A stretch of 64,000 nt of DNA from the NCBI RefSeq assembly GCF_900113245.1, contig NZ_FOOQ01000002.1, positions 780,881 through 844,880 on the forward strand, given 5' to 3'. Under the pieces are notes generated by a model. The model was not told the DNA's origin. It ran no database searches and saw nothing but the letters and a program-made list of their open reading frames with translations. Positions within the stretch are counted from its first letter, which is position 1, and the number at the start of each line of letters is the position of its first letter. This document shows, piece by piece, positions 15,822 to 24,410 of the stretch. The stretch comes from Halopelagius inordinatus (lineage in GTDB: Archaea; Halobacteriota; Halobacteria; Halobacteriales; Haloferacaceae). The translations under genes were made by a program, and so were the position numbers.

Positions 15822-17798
15822 ATGGGACAGACGCTTACGGAAAAAATTCTCGACGACCACCTCGTCGAGGGCGAACTCGAACCGGGCGAGGAGATCGGAA
15901 TCGAAATCGACCAGGTCCTCACGCAGGACACGACGGGGACGATGGTCTGGCTCCAGTTCGAGGCGCTCGGACTCGAAGAACAGCAGACCGAACTGGCGGC
16001 GCAGTACTGCGACCACCAGACGTACCAGTTCGACTTCAAGAACACGGACGACCACCGCTTCCTTCGCTCGGCCGCGGGGACGTACGGCGCTCACTTCTCC
16101 CGACCGGGCAACGGTATCTGCCACAACGTCCACAAGGAGAACTTCGCCGCGCCCGGCAAGACGCTTCTCGGCTCGGACTCTCACACGCCGACACCGGGCG
16201 GCCTCGGCGAACTCGCCATCGGCGCCGGTGGTCTCGACATCGCAGTCGCCATGGGCGGCGGCGCGTACTACGTCGAGATGCCGGAGGTCGTGAACGTCCG
16301 CCTCGAAGGCGAACTCCAAGACTGGGCCTCCGCGAAGGACGTCATCCTCGAGATGCTCCGACGCCTCTCCGTGAAGGGCGGCGTCGGCAAGGTGTTCGAG
16401 TACACCGGCCCCGGCGCGGAGTCGCTGTCGGTGCCCGAGCGAACGACCATCACCAACATGGGGACGGAACTCGGCGCCACCTCCTCTATCTTCGAGACCG
16501 ACGAGAAGACGAAAGACTACCTCGAACGGCAGAACCGCGGCGAGGAGTACGTCGAACTCAAAGCAGACGAGGACGCCGAGTACGCCGACGAAGTCGTCAT
16601 CGACCTCTCTGAGATCGAACCCCTCATCGCACAGCCGTCGATGCCCGACAACGTCGTCCCCGTCCGCGACGTCGCCGGTACCGAAGTCGACCAGGTCATC
16701 GTCGGTTCCTGTACCAACGGCGGCTACGAGGACGTCCTCCCGGCCGCGAAGATGGTCAAGGGCCGCGAAGTCGCAAAGAGCACGGACCTCATCGTCGCGC
16801 CCGGTTCGAAGCAGGCCGGCGAACTGCTCGCCCGCGAAGGCTGGACCGCGGAGATGATGGCGGCCGGCGTCAACGTCTCCGAGGCGACGTGTGGGCCGTG
16901 TATCGGTATCGGCCACGTGCCGGCCTCCGACTCCGTCTCCGTGCGGACGTTCAACCGCAACTTCGAGGGTCGCTCCGGCATCGAGGACGACTCGGTCTTC
17001 CTCTCGTCGCCGCAGGTCGCCGCCGCGGCGGCCCTGAAGGGCGAAATCGTCGACCCGCGTGACCTCCAAGACGAACTCGACGACCTGGACGCGCCCGGCG
17101 TCGAACTCCCCGACAAGTACGACGCGTCGAAGGCCGACCTCATCGCGCCCGACGAGGCCATCGACGACGAACTCATCAAGGGCCCGAACATCGGCGAAGT
17201 GCCCCTGAAAGACCCCATCCAGGCCAACATCGACGGCGAGGCCATTCTGAAGATGGGCGACAACATCACGACCGACCACATCATCCCGGCCACCTCGGAC
17301 ATCCTCAAGTTCCGCTCGAACATCGAGCGTCTCTCCGAGTTCACCCTCTCGCGCGTCGACGAGTCGTTCGCGACGCGAGCGAAAGAGGCCGACGGCGGCT
17401 TCCTCGTCGCCGGTGAGAACTACGGTCAGGGGTCCTCCCGCGAACACGCCGCGATGTGCCCGATGTACCTCGGTATCGAGGGCGTCCTCGCGCAGTCGTT
17501 CGCGCGAATCCACAAGGCCAACCTGTTCAACTTCGGTATCGTCCCCCTCGCAATCGACGAGGAGACGTACGAGAAGATAGAGCAGGGCGACGACGTCGCA
17601 ATCGTCGACGACGTCGCGGAAGGCGTCGAATCCGGCCAAGAGGAGTTCACGGTCCGCATCAACGACGACTGGGAGGCGACGGCGACGCTCGACGCCTCCG
17701 AGCGCGAACGTCGTATCCTCACCGCCGGCGGCAAACTGTCGCTGACGAAACAGCAGTACGAAGAGGAGTCCGGCGGCGCGGCACCCGCGGACGACTGA
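15822..17798 (+). CDS. acn: Aconitate hydratase
   Basis: 658 residues. It converts citrate to isocitrate in the TCA cycle using a 4Fe-4S cluster. Cluster cysteines are visible in G-S-C-T-N-G-G and in C-G-P-C-I-G-I-G. The substrate-site region L-G-S-D-S-H-T-P-T-P-G-G is near residue 120, and the swivel domain (from about 490) has G-E-N-Y-G-Q-G-S-S-R-E-H-A. The length fits the monomeric aconitase A-like/homoaconitase subgroup found in haloarchaea. A strong TATA box at 15788-15797 drives it. A TTTTTT tract 30 bases past the stop is a likely terminator. It is a highly expressed type of gene, monocistronic here. Confidence 0.96.
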   Translation: MGQTLTEKILDDHLVEGELEPGEEIGIEIDQVLTQDTTGTMVWLQFEALGLEEQQTELAAQYCDHQTYQFDFKNTDDHRFLRSAAGTYGAHFSRPGNGICHNVHKENFAAPGKTLLGSDSHTPTPGGLGELAIGAGGLDIAVAMGGGAYYVEMPEVVNVRLEGELQDWASAKDVILEMLRRLSVKGGVGKVFEYTGPGAESLSVPERTTITNMGTELGATSSIFETDEKTKDYLERQNRGEEYVELKADEDAEYADEVVIDLSEIEPLIAQPSMPDNVVPVRDVAGTEVDQVIVGSCTNGGYEDVLPAAKMVKGREVAKSTDLIVAPGSKQAGELLAREGWTAEMMAAGVNVSEATCGPCIGIGHVPASDSVSVRTFNRNFEGRSGIEDDSVFLSSPQVAAAAALKGEIVDPRDLQDELDDLDAPGVELPDKYDASKADLIAPDEAIDDELIKGPNIGEVPLKDPIQANIDGEAILKMGDNITTDHIIPATSDILKFRSNIERLSEFTLSRVDESFATRAKEADGGFLVAGENYGQGSSREHAAMCPMYLGIEGVLAQSFARIHKANLFNFGIVPLAIDEETYEKIEQGDDVAIVDDVAEGVESGQEEFTVRINDDWEATATLDASERERRILTAGGKLSLTKQQYEEESGGAAPADD

Positions 17799-17827
17799 AC
17801 GCCTCGCCTCGCAGACTACCGTTCCCG

Positions 17828-17833
17828 TTTTTT
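17828..17833 (+). terminator. T-tract terminator after aconitase
   Basis: Six T residues lie 30 bases after the acn stop in a GC-rich context. Archaeal RNA polymerase ends transcripts at such U-tracts. The next start is about 90 bases further on, so promoter use is unlikely. Confidence 0.4.
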
Positions 17834-17891
17834 CGCCCGTCGTGACCGCCGCCCGGAGCGTTAGCGCCGTCTCCGCCCCCGAGTCGTCGCG

Positions 17892-17896
17892 CTTTT
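17892..17896 (+). promoter_or_regulatory. TATA-like element of rimI
   Basis: CTTTT sits 26-30 bases before the GTG at 17922 and helps to choose that start over an ATG at 17895, which overlaps the element. Confidence 0.4.
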
Positions 17897-17921
17897 GCGG
17901 ACGCCTCTCGAAGGTCCGGCA

Positions 17922-18464
17922 GTGAACGAGAGGACAGGGAATCGGGACGAGTCGGCCGACCGGAGCGTGCGGGCCGACGGGTCGGGCGCGGGGGACGCCG
18001 CGCCGGGTGACACGGTCGTTCGCGGGGCGACGCGGTCGGACCTCCTCGACGTCTACCGCATCGAGAAGCGTTCGTTCTCTCAGCCGTGGCCTTACTCGGC
18101 GTTCGAGACGTTCCTCGACGAACCGGGCTTTCTCGTCGCCGTCCGGGGACCGGTCGTCGTCGGGTACGTCGTCGCCGACGTGATGCCGAACCACGGGCGC
18201 GGTATCGGCCACGTCAAAGACATCGCCGTCCGTCCCGACGCGCGCGGGATGGGTCTGGGTCGGTATCTCCTCGAACGCGCACTCGTCGCCGTCGCCATCG
18301 AGGGCGCGACGCTCGTGAAGTTGGAAGTTCGCGTCGGCAACGACGCCGCCCTCTCTCTGTACCGCGACGTCGGCTTCGAACCGGCGCGTCGCATCTCCGG
18401 GTACTACTCCGACGGCGAGGACGCGTTGGTGATGGTGTTGGACGTAGACGCGTGGCGGGCCTGA
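17922..18464 (+). CDS. rimI: Ribosomal-protein-alanine N-acetyltransferase RimI
   Basis: 180 residues from the GTG at 17922. After an acidic linker of about 35 residues comes a GNAT domain: Y-R-I-E-K-R-S-F-S-Q-P-W (the RimI/NAT substrate signature), H-V-K-D-I-A-V-R-P-D-A-R-G-M-G-L-G (acetyl-CoA pyrophosphate loop) and N-D-A-A-L-S-L-Y-R-D-V-G-F (motif B). Archaeal RimI/Ard1 acetylates protein N-termini broadly. The placement of CTTTT 26-30 bases upstream supports the GTG start. It is followed by a zinc-ribbon gene on the same strand. Confidence 0.9.
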   Translation: MNERTGNRDESADRSVRADGSGAGDAAPGDTVVRGATRSDLLDVYRIEKRSFSQPWPYSAFETFLDEPGFLVAVRGPVVVGYVVADVMPNHGRGIGHVKDIAVRPDARGMGLGRYLLERALVAVAIEGATLVKLEVRVGNDAALSLYRDVGFEPARRISGYYSDGEDALVMVLDVDAWRA

Positions 18465-18583
18465 GACGACATTTCGGGGGCACGGACACTCGCGACCGTG
18501 CCTCGGACCGACGCGCCTCCGGAACGCCGACCGCCCGCCGTTCGACCGCACGGCCCTTGTACGACGGACGCCAACCGACGCCC

Positions 18584-19033
18584 ATGGGGTACGCCTGTCC
18601 GGTCTGCGACACGCCGCAACGAGACGCAGAGCACCTCGCGAACCACCTCGCGTTCACCGCGATGCTCCACAACGACGACCACGAGTCGTGGCTCGACGAA
18701 CGCGTCGACGCGTGGAGTTCGAAGAACGCCGAGGAACTCGGACCGGTCGTCGTCGAGTACGCAGAGGAGACGGAGTACGAGGAGGTGTTCGAGGACACGG
18801 TCCACGACCACGGCGGACACGGCCGCACGGGACACGACCACGGGTCGCCCGTCGAGGGCGCGCCCGACGCGACGTCGGGGTTCGACGCGGCGGCCGCCGG
18901 GACGGGCGACGCGGCGATGGACGACGACGCGCAGTCCGTCCTCCAAGAGGCGAGAGAACTCACGGCGCAGATGCGAGCCGAGCGTTCGGAGGGCGACGAG
19001 ACGGGCGACGACGAGGACGCCGAAGAGCGGTAG
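18584..19033 (+). CDS. DUF5810-like protein with N-terminal zinc motif
   Basis: 149 residues. M-G-Y-A-C-P-V-C-D-T-P at the N-terminus plus following histidines (E-H-L-A-N-H) form a C-x2-C-x(n)-H-x3-H zinc-finger-like unit. The middle is a helical domain. The C-terminal half is an acidic, His/Gly/Asp-rich linker with G-H-D-H-G, ending in a helix E-L-T-A-Q-M-R-A-E-R. It matches my memory of DUF5810, a haloarchaeal family of unknown function. The next gene, a DUF5809-like protein, is its usual neighbour, which points to a shared role. Nucleic-acid binding is possible, by inference. Confidence 0.72.
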   Translation: MGYACPVCDTPQRDAEHLANHLAFTAMLHNDDHESWLDERVDAWSSKNAEELGPVVVEYAEETEYEEVFEDTVHDHGGHGRTGHDHGSPVEGAPDATSGFDAAAAGTGDAAMDDDAQSVLQEARELTAQMRAERSEGDETGDDEDAEER

Positions 19034-19082
19034 CCGCCGACCGACGGAAAGCGGTTAGTGACCGCGCCGACGAAAGAGAGGC

Positions 19083-19556
19083 ATGGAGACAGAGGGAACC
19101 CTCGAACCCGAGAGCGAGGCGACCGCCGAAGCGGCGTTCGAATCCGCCGGACCGACCGCCCAGTCGGTCGTCCGCGAGGTGGCGAAGGCGATGGAGTTCG
19201 ACCGCGAGGAGTACCGCGACAGGGTGACCGGCGACGTGGTCGAGACGGCGCGGAACGTGCTGTTTGCGGACCGACTCGCCGTCACGGTCGGGAGTCGCGA
19301 GGAGTTCGACGCGTGGTGCGAGGAGAACCCCGAGTACGAGGTGACGGAGTTCGGGAGCGACTCGGTCGAACGCGTCGTCTGGCACGCCGCGCCGTTCGCG
19401 GGGGAAGTCGTCGCCGCCACCTTCCAGAACGAACGCGAGGCGGCCGTCGGAACGCTCAGACGGCGCGCGTTCTCCCGCCTCTACCGCCCGCGGTTCGAGG
19501 AGTCGGGCGACGCCGACGGAGAGAGCGAAGACACCGACGCGACGACCGACGCCTGA
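19083..19556 (+). CDS. DUF5809-like haloarchaeal protein
   Basis: 157 residues. An acidic N-terminus precedes a compact alpha/beta domain with F-D-R-E-E-Y-R-D-R-V and V-V-W-H-A-A-P-F-A-G-E-V-V-A-A-T-F. The tail from residue 145 is D/E/T-rich and probably disordered. From memory it belongs to DUF5809, with no known activity. No metal motif or membrane segment is seen. It lies 49 bp after the DUF5810-like gene and 56 bp before a NUDIX gene, all rightward, so a small operon is likely. Confidence 0.72.
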   Translation: METEGTLEPESEATAEAAFESAGPTAQSVVREVAKAMEFDREEYRDRVTGDVVETARNVLFADRLAVTVGSREEFDAWCEENPEYEVTEFGSDSVERVVWHAAPFAGEVVAATFQNEREAAVGTLRRRAFSRLYRPRFEESGDADGESEDTDATTDA

Positions 19557-19612
19557 GTCGGCGCGCGTGCGAGTGGAACTAAGGGTTCGCGCGACCGACA
19601 GAGGGGCAACGC

Positions 19613-20176
19613 ATGGCCGACGATGGACGCAGACACGAGTCGCTGGCGGACCCCGAGTGGCCGGTCGTGGAGTCGAAGACCGAGTACGAAACGGGGTGGT
19701 TCACCGGCGGGTACGACCTCGTCGAACAACCGGACGGGAGCACGAAACGCTACTACTGGGCCGAACTCGCGACGGCCGTCGTCGTCGTCGCAGTCGAGGA
19801 CGGGCAGGTCGTCTTCGTCGAACAGTACCGACCGACGGTGCGCGAGACGCAGCTAGAACTGCCCGCCGGAATCGTCGAAAACGGAGAGTCGTACACCACG
19901 GCCGCCGCCCGCGAACTCCGCGAGGAGACGGGGTTCGACCCGTCCGCAACGTCGCTCCTGCAGGAACTGTGGTGTTCGACGGGCGTTCTCCGGCACCGGC
20001 GGGCGTTCGTCTTCGCGGAGGGTCTCTCGGCGGTGGACCGAGAGCTAGACGAAAACGAGTTTCTCTCCGTCCGCGCCGTCCCCGTGGCGGACGCACTCGA
20101 CGTGGCGCGCGAGAACCCGACGAACGACGCGACGGTCGAAGGCGTCCTCCTCGCCCGCGAGGAGGGACTGCTGTAG
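19613..20176 (+). CDS. NUDIX hydrolase, ADP-ribose pyrophosphatase-like
   Basis: 187 residues. The Nudix box is complete: G-I-V-E-N-G-E-S-Y then A-A-A-R-E-L-R-E-E-T-G-F, matching G-x5-E-x7-R-E-U-x-E-E-x-G-U. Upstream F-V-E-Q-Y-R-P-T-V and the following L-Q-E-L-W-C-S-T-G-V are the pattern of ADP-ribose pyrophosphatases. Those split ADP-ribose to AMP and ribose 5-phosphate using Mg2+. The N-terminal beta-strand region resembles the dimerisation domain of that group. Substrate choice cannot be proved from sequence. It follows the DUF5809-like gene by 56 bp. Confidence 0.88.
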   Translation: MADDGRRHESLADPEWPVVESKTEYETGWFTGGYDLVEQPDGSTKRYYWAELATAVVVVAVEDGQVVFVEQYRPTVRETQLELPAGIVENGESYTTAAARELREETGFDPSATSLLQELWCSTGVLRHRRAFVFAEGLSAVDRELDENEFLSVRAVPVADALDVARENPTNDATVEGVLLAREEGLL

Positions 20177-20224
20177 TCCCGCAGACGGCCGAGGCGTCGG
20201 TTGTGGACCCGGCACAGAGGAGGA

Positions 20225-20230
20225 CTTTTA
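20225..20230 (+). promoter_or_regulatory. TATA-like element of the rhodanese gene
   Basis: CTTTTA lies 25-30 bases before the ATG at 20255 and supports that start against an ATG at 20201. Confidence 0.4.
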
Positions 20231-20254
20231 CCCGACGACGCGCTTCTCGGAGAT

Positions 20255-20620
20255 ATGGACGGCGAAGTCGACCCACAGGAAGTCGAAACGCTCCTCGACG
20301 AGGAGCAACCGCCCCGGGTCGTGGACATCCGCTCTCCCGGCCAGTTCGCCCGCGGACACATCCCGGGGAGCCTCAACATCCCCTTCGGAGAACTGCCGAC
20401 GCGCGTCGCCGAAATCGACGACGCCGACCGAATCGTCACCGTCTGCCCACACGGACAGGCCAGCGTCCAAGCCGCCCGCCTCATCAAATCCTACGAGGGG
20501 ACGGCCGACGCCCGCGTCGAGAGCATGTCGGGCGGACTCACGGAGTGGGGCGGACCGCTCGAAACCGACGACGGCGGCGAGACTGCTGACGGAGACGAGG
20601 GGCCGCAGGCCCCCTTCTGA
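20255..20620 (+). CDS. Single-domain rhodanese-like protein
   Basis: 121 residues. It is one rhodanese domain: V-V-D-I-R-S-P-G-Q-F-A-R-G-H-I-P-G-S-L-N-I-P is the N-terminal CH2A-type motif. The active-site loop is V-C-P-H-G-Q-A-S with Cys64 as persulfide carrier. The C-terminal M-S-G-G-L-T-E-W is the usual closing motif, followed by an acidic tail of about 22 residues. Such proteins carry sulfur for thiosulfate/cyanide chemistry or for tRNA and cofactor thiolation. No sulfur-transfer partner gene is adjacent. The start is fixed by CTTTTA 25-30 bases upstream. Confidence 0.88.
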   Translation: MDGEVDPQEVETLLDEEQPPRVVDIRSPGQFARGHIPGSLNIPFGELPTRVAEIDDADRIVTVCPHGQASVQAARLIKSYEGTADARVESMSGGLTEWGGPLETDDGGETADGDEGPQAPF

Positions 20621-20742
20621 GCGGGACGCCCGCGCTGGCAGCGCTCCGAGTTCGAATCGGCGACGAGAGAACGGACGGCGCGGTCGCTCACGGGAGGTAG
20701 CATCCGTAAAACGACTCGACGCCGGGCTGGGTTAGAGGACGG

Positions 20743-21162
<420 letters not shown>

Positions 21163-23397
21163 TCAGTTTCGCCGGAGGCGTCTCAGCACCGGCGTCGATT
21201 CGCGTACCAAGCGGTCGACGACGGCGACGGCTTCGTCGGCTTCCTCGCGGGTGACGCCGTCGCCGTACCGGGCGCGTTCGTACGCCTCGCTCACCCGGCG
21301 CGCGTCGTCGTCCAGACCGGTTCGGGCGAGCGATTCGACGTAGGCCCGCGGCGTCTCGCCCGTCCGTCGGCTTCTGTGCCGCCGTTCGAGGAGGGCCTCC
21401 AGTCGCCGGTACGCCCGGACGGCGTCGTCTGCAGGGTCGTCGCGCGCGCCCTGATACTGAATCGAGAGCAGGCGGTACGCGCGTTCGGTCACGCCCGTTC
21501 GCCGGGCACCGGCGACGAGTCCGGCGAGTGCGACGAGTCCGAGAGCGAACGTCCGTCCCGGCGGGAAAGTCGGGAGGGAGGACCCCTCGTCCGTCTCGGT
21601 CGTCGTGTCGGCGCCCGGAACCGCGCCCGGCGGCGGCGTGGCGTCTCCCGAGTCGTCGGTGTCGTTAGACGGCGTCGGCGTCGCCGTCTCCGAGTCCGAT
21701 TCCGTGTCTGCGTCCTCCTCGTCGGTGGGTTCGGGGTCCGGCGTCGGCGTCGGCGTGGCGGTGGTCTGCGTCTCATCTGTGTCTATGCCCTCCTCTCCGT
21801 TCTGCCGCGCTTCTGTGAGGCGGGTGGATTCGACCGTCTCTCGCGGCCCCGACGGCGTCGGGTCGAAGCGGACCCAGCCCACGTCCTCGAAGTACGCTTC
21901 GACCCACGCGTGAGAGTCGAGTCCCCTGACGACGCGCGTCTCGTCGTCGGCCTGTTCTCCGGGCGTGTATCCTGTGACGAACCGCGCCGGGACGCCCTCA
22001 GACCGGAGGAGGACGGTCATCGTCGTGGCGTAGTAAACGCAGTAGCCCGCGTCCATCTCGAAGAGGAACGCGTCGGCGGTGTTGCCCGACGGTTGGTTGA
22101 CCGAAAGCGAGTAGCGCTTGTTCTCTTCGAGGTACGTCTCGATGGCGACGGCCTTGTCGTAGGGGTTGTCCTCGTCGCCCGCAATCTCGCTCGCTCGTTG
22201 CCGGACGCGGTCCGGAGTGCTGTCGGGGAGTTGCAGATACCGCTCTTCGATTTCGTCGGGATACTCGGTACTGGACCGTCGGAGTTCTTCTGACGTGTAC
22301 AACGGCACGCGACTGGTGACCGTGTACTGTTCGCCCTCTCGGAGCGTCCGCGTGGGTCTGAGATTCCCCTGTTGGGTCACCTCGGCGTCGGAGGCGACGT
22401 CGCCTTCGAGAGCGACCGGTCGCCACGCCGACGGGAGGATGGAGATGCTGTCTTCGGCGGTCACCGTCTGTTCTACCGTCTCGGCGGCCCCCGGCGGGCC
22501 GCGCAACCGACCCGAGTAGCGGTTCGTGCTCCCGGTTCGAACCCACCCGTCGCCCGTGTAGCGGTCGTACGCCGCGGTCTCCCAGTAGTCGGCGTCGGAG
22601 CTTTCGACCGTAAAGCGAACTTTCGGCGACAGTCGGATGCTGCCCACCACGCTGATGCGGTCTTGGGCGTCGACGAGGTTCGCCTCCATCGTGGGCGACC
22701 CGCGGTTCGGGAGAAGCGGCGTGCCCTCCGCGCCGGGCACGACGGAGACAGTCGCCGCCGAGAGAACCATCGCCGCGAGCAGTATCGTCACCACGTCCAC
22801 CTGCGCGACGCCCGCGCCGTACCGGTCGAACGTGGCCGCCGCGACGGCGACGGTTCCGGCGACGACGCCGACGAGCGTCGTCAGTTCCCCGGCGTCACCC
22901 GTGAGAACGAACAGACAGAGCGTGAGGCCGCCGACGGCGACGGCCGCGACGTACCGCCGCCTGACGGCGAGATACCACGAGAGAAACACCGGTCCGGGAG
23001 CGATGGCTATCGCCCAGACGCCCGCCCCGGTCAGTCGGAGAACGGAGAGACCGGTCAGAAGCGCGACGGTGTCGGCGACGATTCGTCCGGGCGTGAGCAG
23101 TTCGAGTTGGCTCCGCGGGAGGGTGTACACGTAGAGGACGAACCCACCGAGGAGGAGGGAGACTGTGACGAGGACGGCGGCGCGGACGCCGAGGAGCCGT
23201 CCGAAAAGCGTCGCGAACAGGAACGCACCGGCGACGATGCCGACGAAAGTCGTCCGCCCGCCGACGACGTTCGTCACGCGGTAGAGGACGCTCAGGTACG
23301 TGCCGGTCAAAACGAGGATGGAGACGAGTGCGACGGTGCGCGCGCCGGGGCCGCGGGTCGAGAGCGACCCGACCCGCTCTCGTGCCTCTGTGCTCAC
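21163..23397 (-). CDS. Transglutaminase-like membrane protein, TgpA (DUF3488/DUF4129) type
   Basis: 744 residues. Six to eight membrane segments occupy about residues 15-230. An extracytoplasmic part follows with a transglutaminase-like core whose catalytic triad is visible: Cys453 in A-G-Y-C-V-Y-Y-A-T-T-M, His496 in D-S-H-A-W-V-E-A-Y-F and Asp512 in R-F-D-P-T-P. A Thr/Pro/acidic spacer (about 530-600), one more membrane segment and a cytoplasmic DUF4129-like helical tail come after. It is the third gene of a MoxR / DUF58 / transglutaminase operon; its ATG overlaps the DUF58 stop by 4 bases. Bacterial relatives are essential membrane proteins of unclear substrate. A role at the cell surface is inference. 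Confidence 0.9.
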   Translation of the reverse strand: MSTEARERVGSLSTRGPGARTVALVSILVLTGTYLSVLYRVTNVVGGRTTFVGIVAGAFLFATLFGRLLGVRAAVLVTVSLLLGGFVLYVYTLPRSQLELLTPGRIVADTVALLTGLSVLRLTGAGVWAIAIAPGPVFLSWYLAVRRRYVAAVAVGGLTLCLFVLTGDAGELTTLVGVVAGTVAVAAATFDRYGAGVAQVDVVTILLAAMVLSAATVSVVPGAEGTPLLPNRGSPTMEANLVDAQDRISVVGSIRLSPKVRFTVESSDADYWETAAYDRYTGDGWVRTGSTNRYSGRLRGPPGAAETVEQTVTAEDSISILPSAWRPVALEGDVASDAEVTQQGNLRPTRTLREGEQYTVTSRVPLYTSEELRRSSTEYPDEIEERYLQLPDSTPDRVRQRASEIAGDEDNPYDKAVAIETYLEENKRYSLSVNQPSGNTADAFLFEMDAGYCVYYATTMTVLLRSEGVPARFVTGYTPGEQADDETRVVRGLDSHAWVEAYFEDVGWVRFDPTPSGPRETVESTRLTEARQNGEEGIDTDETQTTATPTPTPDPEPTDEEDADTESDSETATPTPSNDTDDSGDATPPPGAVPGADTTTETDEGSSLPTFPPGRTFALGLVALAGLVAGARRTGVTERAYRLLSIQYQGARDDPADDAVRAYRRLEALLERRHRSRRTGETPRAYVESLARTGLDDDARRVSEAYERARYGDGVTREEADEAVAVVDRLVRESTPVLRRLRRN

Positions 23398-24407
23398 GCG
23401 GTCACCCCCTCTCGTCGGGCGGTTCGGCCCGCGGCGTCGTCGGGTCCGAGGGCGTCGGAACCGCGGACGAGTCGGTCGAACGTCGTCTCTCGGTCGCCCA
23501 GACGGACGGTCGTCGTCGTCTCGCCCGCGTCCACGACCACGTCGGCCGACGCGTCGGGGATGCGACCGCTCTCGGCGCGGGCGAGATGTTCCAAGAGCGG
23601 TTTCTCCTCGCCCGGTTCGGCCGCGACGACGCCCGAGGGCGTCGAGAGCGTCACCGGGACGCCCCGCCGCACGAGGGCGACGGCGAACGTCGCCGCGGCC
23701 TCCGCCATCCGGTCGCCCGCGGAGCGAACGCCGCCCGCGGAGACGGCGACGCTTTCGGTGTCCGCCTCCGGGACGTACTCTTTGACGATGAGGTCGCGTC
23801 GCTTGGCGCTGGACTTCCAGTGGACGTCTCGAAGCGCGTCGCCGCGGACGTACTCGCGGAGGTGGTCGAACTCGTCGCGCCGGGCCGACGGGCCGGGGTC
23901 GTGGACGGCGGAGAGTTCCTGCGTCGCAGACCCCGTGAGGTGACGGACGGGCGGGTAGACGAGCACGGAGTCGGTGCCGTCTGCGACCGTCTCGCTTCGG
24001 ACGAGTCCGAGGAGGTCCTGTGCGACGAGAGAGAGCGGTCCGAGTTCGTGTTCACCGCGCGTTCGGTAGGTCACCTCGTAGGAGACGGGCGCGCCGCCGA
24101 CGACGGCGTCGGCGGTCGAATCGCCCTCCAGTCCGACCGGAAGCGCGTCGGTCACCGTCGCGGGGTAACTCCGCGCCGCGTCGAGATGGAGCGTCACGGT
24201 TCCGGTGGCGTCGGGAAAGCCGTCGGCGGGCGTCTCGCGTTCGACGCGCGGCGGGTCGGCGCGATACACCTGTACGGCGGCGGCGACGAGGGCGACGACG
24301 GCGGGGAGAACGAGAGCGTTCAGAGACCGGGGACCGAACCACGCCGCGAGGACGACGCCCGACGCGACGACAGCCAAGAGCGCGACTCCGCGTCGAGTCA
24401 GGCGCAT
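23394..24407 (-). CDS. DUF58 (VWA-like) membrane-anchored protein
   Basis: 337 residues. Two hydrophobic segments (about 9-24 and 30-46) anchor it. A beta-rich region follows, then the DUF58 core with R-E-Y-V-R-G-D-A-L-R-D-V-H-W-K-S-S-A-K, the defining motif. DUF58 proteins resemble von Willebrand A domains and are nearly always encoded next to MoxR ATPases, which are thought to act as their chaperones. It overlaps the transglutaminase gene by 4 bases (ATGA) and starts 3 bp after the moxR stop, so the three form one operon. Confidence 0.92.
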   Translation of the reverse strand: MRLTRRGVALLAVVASGVVLAAWFGPRSLNALVLPAVVALVAAAVQVYRADPPRVERETPADGFPDATGTVTLHLDAARSYPATVTDALPVGLEGDSTADAVVGGAPVSYEVTYRTRGEHELGPLSLVAQDLLGLVRSETVADGTDSVLVYPPVRHLTGSATQELSAVHDPGPSARRDEFDHLREYVRGDALRDVHWKSSAKRRDLIVKEYVPEADTESVAVSAGGVRSAGDRMAEAAATFAVALVRRGVPVTLSTPSGVVAAEPGEEKPLLEHLARAESGRIPDASADVVVDAGETTTTVRLGDRETTFDRLVRGSDALGPDDAAGRTARREGVTA

Positions 24408-24410
24408 CGG

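Noticed and set aside
15336-18551. A very long open frame on the minus strand opposite dut and aconitase
   Set aside because: It is a GC-bias shadow of aconitase, with Arg/Asp/Val-rich sequence and no domain. Aconitase on the plus strand has all its motifs.
20621-20742. Possible tRNA or small RNA after the rhodanese gene (GTTCGAATC)
   Set aside because: No acceptor stem pairs and no cloverleaf could be drawn. It is left as an intergenic gap of 122 bp.
22520-22560. tRNA-like GGTTCGAACC sequence
   Set aside because: It resembles a T-arm but lies inside the transglutaminase gene, with no matching acceptor or anticodon stem around it.
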